Origin: Tetmemena sp. SeJ-2015
Taxonomy: Eukaryota; Ciliophora; Spirotrichea; Sporadotrichida; Oxytrichidae
NCBI GenBank assembly: GCA_027382625.1
Contig: JAJKFJ010021217.1
Coordinates: 124,001-188,000, forward strand
DNA: 64,000 nt
Reading direction: 5' to 3'
Part shown: one piece after another, positions 23,416-32,662 of the stretch
Layout of the letters: each line of letters begins with the position of its first letter
Position numbering within the stretch: position 1 is the first letter of the stretch
Made by a program: the position numbers and the translations under genes
Notes under the pieces: model-generated
What the model was told of the DNA's origin: nothing
Database searches by the model: none
What the model saw: only the letters and a program-made list of their open reading frames with translations

Positions 23416-25051
23416 ATGTCAAGAGGGAACTTAAACTACAAACACGATTCTCATTTTGAAGAGCAAAAGAGGAAGTACATGGAGACTCACTACAGTAGCT
23501 ACTAAGACGGCTATGAGTCAGATGACTCCTCAGCAAAACACTCCACTTCTATGTTATCATTTATCTACTAGATTTCTTCCAGGTACGAACCATTTGCTGC
23601 TCATATTTAAAAATGAGTTTATACAAACTTCAAAATATTTGATAATAGCTTTTTCGCGAAGAAAGGCCGCACAAATCAACTAAGGAAAAGTGATTCCAAT
23701 GAGTCAACAGCAGATGCAGTTTCTGATCTTGATGAACCTTCTCAAAATATTTCTTATCGTCAAACATTCCAATCACATAACTACTAAAGACCAGAAGCTG
23801 CTTCCTAGAGGAACCCTCACCTCCTTTTTGCTGAAGAAGCTATCAAGAATCTCTTTAATGTTTTTTTTTTTTAAAAAAGAATAAGCAAAAGCTGAGAGAG
23901 ATCAGGGACTACTAACTTTCCAAATCTCCACTCATAAACACTTTCTAATCTTAGAAAAGTTCGTAGTTCACAAAAGCTTATCTTCCAACAAAGTCATACA
24001 CCCAGAAAAATACAGCAGCATCTAAACACACTTAACATAATCCTATGCTTTCATAGAATTCGAGAGTTCAAACTCAAAATTTAGCTTAAGAAAATTCTTT
24101 GAAATCTAGTGATGGAGATATGACTCCTGTCAAAAAGTGCTCAGTTAATATCAACCAGGTAAATGCTTTGAGCTCGAACCTTCCTTCCTTAGGTTTTGGA
24201 ATTTCTAACTTCTTTTCAAGCAATATGAACAACCCTGAACAATTTAAATCATACCATTTTTCTAATATTTATTCCTGAGGAGAATGTTGAGATGTAGGAC
24301 GATTATTAGCCATATTCAAGCCCTTTGAAATCCAAAAATGGTGAAAAATAATCTCAGCCATTCGCCTAGAATTCTCTTTTGAGAAATCTTCCATCTTTAT
24401 TCAGCAAGACTAGCTAATCTAAAGACTAAGATAGCTTGGCCTCTGAGAGAGATCTTGTTTCATCTAAAATGAACTCTCTTTAGATTGCAAGAGAAAGCGG
24501 ATCTTAATCTCTCTAAAATATCAAGGATAACTAAATCAAAGCTCGCCAGAAATGTAACCATGAGTAGATATTTGTATATGAAATTTAAGATTCCCGTGGT
24601 GATGAGCAGATACCTCACACTTGCTGAGAGGGTGGTTTTGAGCATCCTAGTTTTGGGTCTACTTTTTGGATTTGTGTACTAAATTATAAATGACTTGTCT
24701 TCAAAGATGCAGACTGAGAACGATCGTCTTACCAAGGAGGCGATACTTTGTCAGCACTAGTATTCACTGAACAGATGTGAGCCTGATCTGAGGGTTCCTG
24801 CACTGCAATCCCAATGCCAAGAGTGGGAAGATTGCATGATGAAAGATCCTAAATTAGTTAACAAGAATATTAACATCATGGTCAAGCTCCTAGCAGAGAT
24901 AATCAACGACTTTTTCGAACCTCTATCCTACAAGACTATGGCCTTTCTAGCACTAAGTCTTTTCGTGTTGGTAAAGTACTTTGATTACTCTGGAAAGAGA
25001 GCTGCTGCAAGCATCCCTCCAAACTACAACTCTCAAAAGAAAATTGAGTGA
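23416..25051 (+). CDS. BRL1: BRL1/BRR6-type nuclear envelope protein
   Basis: Start at ATG 23416 (MSRGNLNYKHDSHFEEQKRK). After five IESs the N-terminal part is hydrophilic and Ser/Gln-rich. A membrane helix (VVLSILVLGLLFGFVY) follows, then a short luminal domain with four cysteines in the family pattern (C-x6-C-x12-C-x5-C, including SQCQEWEDCMMKD), then INIMVKLLAEIINDFFEPLS and a second membrane helix (MAFLALSLFVLVKYF). This is the Brr6/Brl1 disulphide domain, which acts in nuclear pore assembly at the nuclear membrane. Stop TGA 25049-25051; about 430 aa. All five pointer excisions keep this frame. Confidence 0.9.
23603..23634. other. IES in BRL1, pointer ATATTT (32 bp)
   Basis: ATATTT at 23603-23608 and 23635-23640. 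Excision removes an in-frame TGA and joins EPFAAH to IFDNSFFAKKG. Confidence 0.9.
23845..23876. other. IES in BRL1, pointer AAGAAT (32 bp)
   Basis: AAGAAT at 23845-23850 and 23877-23882 flank an insert containing a T-run. Excision joins AEEAIKN to KQKLREIRDYQ in frame. Confidence 0.9.
24234..24273. other. IES in BRL1, pointer CCTGA (40 bp)
   Basis: CCTGA at 24234-24238 and 24274-24278. Excision joins SNMNNP to EENVEMQDDYQ in frame. Confidence 0.9.
24451..24499. other. IES in BRL1, pointer GATCTT (49 bp)
   Basis: GATCTT at 24451-24456 and 24500-24505. Excision changes the frame to the one that encodes the membrane helix (ASERD joined to LNLSKISRITKSK). Confidence 0.9.
24560..24601. other. 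probable IES in BRL1, pointer ATGAG (42 bp)
   Basis: ATGAG at 24560-24564 and 24602-24606, within a longer imperfect repeat. The 42-bp insert is open in frame, so it could be retained as 14 residues, but its AT-rich, hydrophobic translation is unlike the flanks. Confidence 0.6.
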
Positions 25052-25187
25052 AAATTCTGATTTAAGTTCCAACATATCCTCATAAATTTTGAAAATGTCT
25101 CTTTAATTAAAACATTAGTGATCTTTATGTTCACACCTTCTCATTGAAATTTATCTAATTAGATGAAATAGAGATTAAGAGATAAAA

Positions 25188-25688
25188 TCACCTAATATGT
25201 TTAAAATCAGACCAATATTTTCCGCTTGGGGTCCTTCCCTTCGTAAACTATCCCTCGTATTTAAGAGTGCCCCACTGATTATAGACTTTACCTTCGCCGT
25301 GCGGCTCCCCACATTCCCATTCTCCTTCAAATTGCAGTAGACCATTTTTGTTCCAAAATTTTCCTTGCCCATGCTTGAATCCTCTTCTCCAATAGCCATC
25401 ATATATTCCAGCGTTTACAACTTCATATCTGCCGTAGCCCTCTCTTTCATTTTTATCATTTACCTCTCCGTAATATTTTGAGCCTGATTTCATTGTAATT
25501 TCTACTATTGGTCCTTTGCATTTCAGTGAGAGGTCACCCTTTGCATCCTCACTAGGGTTGTAAGTTGATACAACTGTGTAAAAATAAGGTATAGAAATTT
25601 TTCTTTCTTTAAATGTAGTAATACTTTTTATTGTGATACGTTTTCTTGTTTACATGCCTGTATTCAAGTGACTTGAGTTTTTGTTCAT
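25188..25688 (-). CDS. MORN-repeat protein, no IES
   Basis: One uninterrupted frame of 166 codons from ATG 25688 (MNKNSSHLNTGMQTRKR) to TGA 25188. The N-terminal 90 residues hold a beta-rich stretch (ISIPYFYTVVSTYNPSED). The C-terminal half has successive MORN-like repeats: YYGEVNDKNEREGYGRYE, then YDGYWRRGFKHGQGKFWNK, then FEGEWECGEPHGEGKVYNQ. MORN repeats bind lipids or partner proteins, often at membranes or the cytoskeleton of protists. It needs no IES or intron. The upstream TGA in the same frame fixes the start. Confidence 0.85.
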
Positions 25689-25868
25689 ATTGCCTTTCCT
25701 TCAACTCATCTTCAGTTTATCCTATAATATCCACTTTTTGATTTAACTTTTCCATTACAAAAAGAATAAATTATTGATCTTCTCTGAATGTGTGAGACAA
25801 CAATAGTATGTGGAACAAATTGTAATAGAATGAGGAAGTAAATAAATTAAGGGATTAATGGCAAAGGT

Positions 25869-28800
25869 TAACTTCATAGTTTCAATTGAAAATTATGACG
25901 AGTACGAGGATAAGTATCTCCTAAACAGGTAACTCTAATTTCATGGTTTACTAACACTTAATATTTCATTTTTCCATTCTATTAAAGGATGTTGAATTTA
26001 AATCAGTGTTGCAATAGTCCGAGATCTCTAGAAGCTTGTAGAAGAGAAGGAATTTTACCAGAAGAGCTAGTCAAATAGTAAGCTATGCTTTGAATAATTC
26101 AATACATAAAATCGAAACCTGAGTTCATTAAGAGAAGTTATAACTAAGCTATATAGACCTTTAGAGGCGTTGGCTGATCCTAAATCTCCACAGAAAGTCA
26201 AGATAATGCGCTATAAATTTTTTGAAGACAAGAGAAAGGGTAGGGATTTATTTCCACATTAATTAGCAATCTAAGCTTAACTATAGAACTCATCAAAATT
26301 GTAAAGAAGGAGAGAGACAGAATTATTAGACTGCTTGAAGAGGGGAATTCTGCAGGATAAAAACTTCAGATTTTGTAAAAAGATCTTCTTGCAATGGAGC
26401 TTACTCAAAGCCTTTCCAACACCTTCATATCTATAAATAGAGTTTTATTTTAACACGGTGAGTGATGTTGCATCACTTCCCTCTTAGATTATTTCTCCAA
26501 GGAAATCTTCTCTTCATGCTAAAGAAAAGATGTGCAATCAACCTGCTCAAGATTTATTTTCAACTCTCTATAAGGAAGGAGCGAACCAGTTTGGTGGGAG
26601 TAGACCTTCCAATACTGATTTTGTGGTTTCCCCAATCCGATTATCACAGGGAACTATGTTGAGTAATGGCATGACAACTGCAACTACAATGGCCAATCCA
26701 AATATTAAAATTAGCAGTGGATTAGCTTCCTCAACTTCTATCGGATTTGGCACAGCCCAGAAAAGTAACTTTGCATTGAACGCATATCACTCTTAAACTC
26801 CAAGTATCACCAGTAACGACAAATTCTTAGTCCAAAGTATAAATACTTATTTCATATAGAGAATTTATTAATAATATAGTAACACTCTTTAAAATATGAA
26901 CAATCAAATAAGTAATTCAACTTCTCAGAACTTAATTGGAGTCAAGCAATAACTCAAACTGTAAAATCCATATCACACCAAGTTTAAATAATCAGCGATT
27001 AGATTTCACTTTATTTACTTATCTTAAGCAGAATTCGGTGGTTAATAATAAAGCCAAGTTCATGATGAAAAGTTTTAATAATTAATTTTAAGATAAAAGT
27101 ATTTTCTATAAGTCAGAACCACCTGGCCTCTTTGTAATCTCAACTAAATAGCGTGAATAGTGTGACTATGGGAAATATAAATTTGCTGAGCACTGTGGGA
27201 GGAGATTCTTTGAAAAGTGGCAGCGGTGGAGAAGTAGTTTAAAATTCAGGAGGAGGGTTCTTAAGTACGAGAATTGTGAATTAGAGACAGAAAGATGCCA
27301 TCAAGAAAAGAGTTGCGTAGTAGTTTGAAATCATTTATACTTGACAAATTAGAATCTTATTTTTGTTAAATCATTAAGAAGGCTGAAGTTTTAGAAGCGA
27401 GAGAATAGCAGTATGCAGTAAGACAGCATTAATCAAATGCTATATAATGTTTGAAATATATTATAAGCTTCTAATTAGAGAGCAAGAAAGAAAGAATTCC
27501 AAAGAGAGGATGGAGTAATAAATCTCGGCTCACTAGGAAGAATTCTATTAAAGTAAGAGAGACTTAGAGAAGAGAAGGAAAAGTTTGTGAATAGTTTGAT
27601 TGAAGATATCTAGAGGAGGTAGTAAGAGCAGTAGAAGTTAGAAGAGTTGAAGCAATAAAAGATCTGCAAAGTCAAACACAAGAACTCTTAGATCACTCAA
27701 TTTCTAGTCAACTATGAGATCAAGTAAAAGTGTTTATTATTTCTTATTACAAGTTATTAAAGTTTTATTTATAAGTAAATGGAAACTCTTGAGAAGAAAC
27801 AGCAAAAAGTAATTTCATCGTCTTAATCATCATACTTTTAAAATATTATGTTTCTTAAAAGATAGTTTGAAAACTTAGTTAGAGAGATTGTTTTCGGTGC
27901 AAAGATAAAAACAGCAAGCTGTTGAGAACTATATGCAAAAGCGTCGAAGCGACATAGAGACTAATAGAAAAGAAAGAGAAGAAAAGCAGAAGGATGCGAT
28001 AACTTAAATGCTTTAAAAGCATGAGGAGAAAAGAATTTATGTTGAAAATAAGATGGAATAGATTATTAGTTTAATATCAAGCTATTATATCTTGAGATCT
28101 ATGGCAAATAATCAGGTCGTACCTTGCCAGCAAGTGAGAGGCTAATGCAATTATAAGGAATAGAAAAATCAGAGAAACTCAAATTGGCCAAGGACATGGC
28201 AGAATAGTTAAGAGATGAAAGATTGCATAAGATCAAAGATAAATTAGCTCAAAAGGAGTAACTATTTGAGCAGCAGCAAAGATAGTTGCAGCACAAGATC
28301 CTCCTTAGTTAAGAATAGCATGCACTTAAAGTGAAGAACAAAGAGATTAATAAGTAGCGAAAGAACAGAAAGGAGGAATATCAAAAGTAGTTATATACAC
28401 AAAAATTATAAGAAGATGACCAAAAGTACCAAATTTACAAGGAACTAAAGCGCAAAGAAGTTGAGAAAAGACTGCGAGCGCAGGTTAACGAAGAGATCGA
28501 GAAGCATTCAATTTATTATACACAACTTTAGAAAAATTTTAGCATATGATTTAGGAAGCTATTCAGGAGATGTTTGTGAAAAATACTTTCGACATGAATT
28601 TATTTCTATTTGAACAGCTTGGAAGAAAGAGTTAAGGAATTGTAAGGTGTCAATCAGTCAATTTTGCACAGCAGTCCAGGAAGTGGAAATAAGTACCAAC
28701 GAAGAGCATAATCACAATAGAAGATAAATATCACCAAAGAGTCACTCAACTGGATGACTGAAATAGAGCCTAAGCATTCTAACAATTATCTAACCTTCGG

Positions 28801-29336
28801 AGAAAGGAAGATCAATATACCTCAATAATGTGAAATATGTGAGCGGGGAATTAGCAAGGAAAAGGTTTTCGTGTGTGTTTTTTGCGAAATACCAAAGTCT
28901 TTTTGCGAAAGATGTGGGGGACCTAGCAACTCGTTATAGCCTCATGCCCACCTTAAAATTATTTTCAACATATCTTCATTACTCTCACCCCTTATTAAGT
29001 TTGATTCCTGATTTCGATAAGTACTAGGAGTTAACTTTAAGTCCCTTAAATTGTGAAACCTCACCTTTAACTTAAAACACTCTAGAATGGAACAAAGAAT
29101 GTCATTCTTGCTTGAAACTAGTCAAGATAATTTATTAAGATTTATTAAATTGATATCTTATATTTTCTACTAAGAACGGTCCAATGTTTATGAATGCTCA
29201 ATATACTCCAGAGATATTCCTCTGCTATGAGTGTGAATTCAGAAGACCTCTTCAGAGACTCCCAAATGGACTGAGTGATGCAATTTATTTAAAGCTAGAG
29301 CATAGAGACCACCTTTAGCGAAGGAACTTTTATTGA
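25869..29336 (+). CDS. long coiled-coil protein with two C-terminal ZZ-like zinc fingers
   Basis: Start at ATG 25869 (MAKVNFIVSIENYDEYEDKY). An AGG-flanked insert is followed by an almost unbroken frame from 26098 to about 26920, Ser/Gln/Asn-rich. From 27460 to 28500 the protein is a very charged coiled coil (LRDERLHKIKDKLAQKEQLF), interrupted by several IESs. Near 28830 comes C-x2-C, C-x2-C, C-x2-C and H-x-H (CEICERGISKEKVFVCVFCE). A second set lies at 29090-29320 (CHSCLKLV, joined by an AAG IES to NGPMFMNAQY, then CYECEFRRP and H-x3-H). Both resemble ZZ-type fingers, which bind peptides. TGA at 29334-29336; the same frame then stays open for 26 more codons. Confidence 0.65.
27328..27367. 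other. IES, pointer AAATCATT (40 bp)
   Basis: AAATCATT at 27328-27335 and 27368-27375. Excision removes a TGA and joins RVAQQFEII to KKAEVLEAREQQ. Confidence 0.9.
27722..27772. other. IES, pointer AAGTAAA (51 bp)
   Basis: AAGTAAA at 27722-27728 and 27773-27779. Excision joins QFLVNYEIKQ to METLEKKQQK in frame. Confidence 0.85.
29124..29171. other. IES inside a ZZ-like finger, pointer AAG (48 bp)
   Basis: AAG at 29124-29126 and 29172-29174. Excision joins CHSCLKLVK to NGPMFMNAQYTPE so that the two Cys pairs come into one frame. Confidence 0.75.
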
Positions 29337-29456
29337 GATGAAATTGACAATCATGTCTTTAATCTATAGCATTTTTTAATGTCTGAAGAGCGGTAGAAGG
29401 ATTGATTATATTTGTAAAGTTTGAACTCTATAATATTAACTTAATAATTAATTGCG

Positions 29457-29864
29457 ATGTCTTTCAAAGGAATGCGCTTTTGTAAGGATTGTGACAACAT
29501 GCTCCAACCCAAAGAGATCAGGGATGAGAAGGGTAACTCTATGCTTGTCTACGACTGCAGAACCTGCGGCTTCAAAGAGGATGCAATCGAAGGCGATGAA
29601 AATGACAACTGCGTCTACAAGAGTGAGCAAACCAAGATGAACGATGTCATCAACGTGGATGAAGACTGCATCAAAGATCCCTGTCTTGCTCGCCGCCCCT
29701 GCCCTCCATGCAGATGCGGCAACACTCAAGCTGTCACTTTCATCAACCCTACCAAGGACAGAATGAACCTCATCTTCGTGTGTACCAGATGCAAACGCTC
29801 ATGGCGCAAGGATGAGCTTGATGAGAACGATGTTCCCTTCACTGAGCAAGACCTCAAGGAATGA
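29457..29864 (+). CDS. RPB9: RNA polymerase II subunit RPB9
   Basis: A 135-aa frame without IES or intron, ATG 29457 to TGA 29864. The N-terminal zinc ribbon shows CKDC...CRTC (FCKDCDNMLQPKE and YDCRTCGF). The C-terminal ribbon shows CPPCRCGNTQAV and FVCTRCKRSWRKDE, the arrangement typical of RPB9/TFIIS-like ribbons. Length is close to the family norm (about 120-130). RPB9 influences start-site choice, elongation and proofreading by polymerase II. GC content is clearly higher than in the flanks, and no TAA/TAG glutamine is used. The shared Cys pattern with RPC11 and RPA12 was considered; the two full ribbons with an acidic middle favour RPB9. Confidence 0.93.
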   Translation: MSFKGMRFCKDCDNMLQPKEIRDEKGNSMLVYDCRTCGFKEDAIEGDENDNCVYKSEQTKMNDVINVDEDCIKDPCLARRPCPPCRCGNTQAVTFINPTKDRMNLIFVCTRCKRSWRKDELDENDVPFTEQDLKE

Positions 29865-30350
29865 GCACCTCTCTAAGGGCGATCAATGAGCTGACATAAT
29901 CTAAGTTCACTTTCGCCTGCCAGTTTGCCACCTTCAAAATTTAACATCTTCTCTTGTTGGCAAATTAATATCAGAGTGGAGGAGTTTCTCTCTCACTTCT
30001 CAAATTCTCGAAAGTTCTTTGAGATTTGATGAAGTTGAGTGGGATTTTTCTAAAACTCACTTAAGAATATATTTGAGCTATAAATTTGAGATTGTAGATT
30101 AACTATGAGTTTAATTAATTTTGCAAATAACAAATTAAATCACAGTTCACACTGGCTCTGAGCCAAAGTCTTTGATAAAACCAAATAAATTAAAGTGTTG
30201 TCGCTTCGTTTTCAGGCTGATTGTTGTTGTAGTAGATATAAATAGCAATTCGTGCATAATTGCACTCATCGAATCAGAGTAATTGATCATGACTACGTGA
30301 AATCTATAAAATGGGAAATTATTATTTTTAAACAAAAACATGTTGAGAGT
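29865..30350. other. spacer between RPB9 and the MYB gene
   Basis: The first 100 bp are probably the RPB9 3' flank. Open frames on both strands at 30147-30341 are short and of unclear worth. No gene assigned. Confidence 0.4.
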
Positions 30351-32457
30351 TCAAGAGTTGATGCCAGACTTTATGCGGTTAAGCAGATCCTCACTGGTTG
30401 GCATTAAATATGCATAGTCAGACCTAAATCTATATTAATTCAAAAGATACACTTACGAATAGTACAGAGAGGAAAACTGAGGAATACATAGATAGTTAGT
30501 ACTCTGCACCTGCTTTACTAAAAGCTTAGATACTAGGCAGTTATCTATTTGATTGCTCGCTTATTTGCTTACGTTATTCGAGTTGTTAATATGGCCTACA
30601 TTAAAAAATATAAAATTCGCAATGGGGGATGGTAGAAGAGATTAACCATCTAGCATAAGCTAGGTATTTTGGCTTTAATAAATGCTAAATACTACATTAG
30701 AAAGTTTTAATGCTCTCTTCATTACTTTAGTGTGAAGAAGATATGCGCTCAAGTTGAAGTGATCTAATAGATGCTGAAGTAACGCTGGTATTCTCATTAA
30801 CGAGCCTTTGCGAAGAAGTGCCTCCTACTGCACTTTATTGCTTTTAAAAGCATGAGTTTGATTAAGGAGTCATTTCACTCGAAATGCGCGAAATATGCTG
30901 GAACTATGATGAAATTCCGCTGCTCGCTGTACTTTGCAAAACTTCCTCTCTTCTTGCTCTTGCCTGATTTGTCTCCACAAGTTTTAGCAGTCCCTTGCTG
31001 TCTCTCTTTTTCAGGAAGTGCAGAATCTGTTATTCGATTGACATAGGCGATTACTGGACTTAGCAATTCTGGCCGCTAGTTTGCGATTGTTTAAACTGAG
31101 TCTAGGGAGTTTAACCACCAGAGGAATTAGCGGTAAATTTGCTAGACTCCAGACCCCCACCCAATCCTTGGGTGTGGCGCTAGAGCTGCTTTTTAAGCTT
31201 CGAGTTGAATCTGTTCTTAATGGCGTTGTCTGTTCGGCCAGGAAGCAGTTTAGCAATCTCGCACCAGCGGTTGCCCATCTCTAGGTGCATTTTGAGAATG
31301 ATTCTATCTTCCTCAGATGACCACTTCTCCTTTTTAATGTTAGGGTCCAAATGATTGTGCCAGCGCTCACGGCACTGCTTGCCTATCCTTCCTGGTAGGG
31401 CTGCAGCGATATTGCTCCAGTTGCGAGGACCCTAAGTCTCGACCATTTAGCGAAGAATCTCATCTTCCTCTTTGGTCCAGGGGCCTTTTGAAACAAAGCA
31501 AGTATCTTTTAACTCAAGCCACCTGTTAAAGCATTAGATATATAAGCTTTTATCAATTAAAAGGTGTAATTGAAATAAGTACAGCTTGGATTTAATCAAA
31601 TATGATTATTTACACATATATAAAGAAAGCTTAAATGACTCTTAAGCTCCACTCTTACTGTTTTTCGATCAATAAATTATTAAAAATTTACTCTTAAAGT
31701 AACCTTAAAACTTAAAATCCTTTTTGTCATTATTTTTTATCATAAAATTTTGAGTAACACATTTCTTTGAACAGAGAGCTAAAAATAGTAAGAATATTTA
31801 TTCTATAATATTTAGATCAATATAGAATTCATAACTTCTAAATTAATAAAGAAATGAAGGGACTATTTCTGATTGAATTAATTTCATTTAATCATAAATA
31901 ACTAGATTAGCCATTAAATATTGAGCTATAATTAGATTTCAGAGCGGTCTCTCATAAATTTGCTAACTTTATTCCACTTCTGATCGCCAAATTTCTCAAC
32001 GTATTTGAGCAATTTAGCATCCTATATCTAACTTAGACACTGTCGAGTTCTCAATATTGATGTGGATTTGATTAATGTGGAAAAAACTTACATCATAAGG
32101 AGTCCATTCGATTTTCTTTTTGTTCGATGCGAAAATTTTGTGCAGAAGGTTCGTTGTCGTTTAAATTTACCGCTTATTATCAAAGCCATCATGCTCAAAT
32201 CATTAAATTCATATTAAAATTTATAATGTATTACTTTCTCAGTGTATGTCTTCCTGAGGGGGATAGGTGCCACTAGATTCTCTTTTCCTTGTGGCCCTGA
32301 CCTGCCTTGAGCATCTTGAGTGGAAGTGAGGTTGGATTCGCTTTTTAAAACTTATAGAAGAAGGGCGGTTGAAGATAGGCCGCTTAACTTTGACAGAGAA
32401 GATGTATCGCGTTGCATTCAAAAAATATCTTATCCCTATAAAAATAATCATCATCAT
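30351..32457 (-). CDS. three-repeat (R1R2R3) MYB transcription factor
   Basis: Repeat 1 begins [20 protein letters not shown] (across an intron, 32022-32091), runs through [15 protein letters not shown] (across a 398-bp IES) and leads to [17 protein letters not shown]. Repeat 2 has [18 protein letters not shown] and [10 protein letters not shown]. Repeat 3 has [38 protein letters not shown] and RFNSKLKK. The regular tryptophans mark a c-Myb/3R-MYB DNA-binding domain. The rest is Gln/Ser-rich. The last MDS ends at TGA 30351 after an IES (30462-30498) and a 33-bp intron (30424-30456). The upstream limit is uncertain; a block ending [12 protein letters not shown] at 32239-32457 is probably N-terminal. 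Such factors often control cell-cycle genes. Confidence 0.9.
30462..30498. other. IES in MYB gene, pointer GTAC (37 bp)
   Basis: GTAC at 30462-30465 and 30499-30502. Excision joins AFSKAGAEY to [14 protein letters not shown] after splicing the neighbouring intron. Confidence 0.75.
31533..31930. other. 398-bp IES inside MYB repeat 1, pointer ATTAGAT
   Basis: ATTAGAT at 31533-31539 and 31931-31937. On the minus strand, excision joins FMRDRSEI to QCFNRWLEL, completing repeat 1 in frame. The insert is AT-rich and shows no gene. Confidence 0.9.
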
Positions 32458-32662
32458 ATTAAAGATATATTGATTGTATTATTTGTTAGCAGATAGATAT
32501 TACTCTCTAAATAAAATCACTTTATTTGTAAGTGTTAAATCTTTTAAATTGCAATAAATATATACGGTTAAGTCCTCAAATAAATTTTAATTTCTTACGG
32601 TTAACTATTACTCTTACACCCTTCAACACCCCCTCGAATCAATGATATTACAAACTCAAATC

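Noticed and set aside
29448..29729. 93-codon minus-strand frame over RPB9
   Set aside because: Shadow of RPB9, whose two zinc ribbons fix the plus strand as coding.
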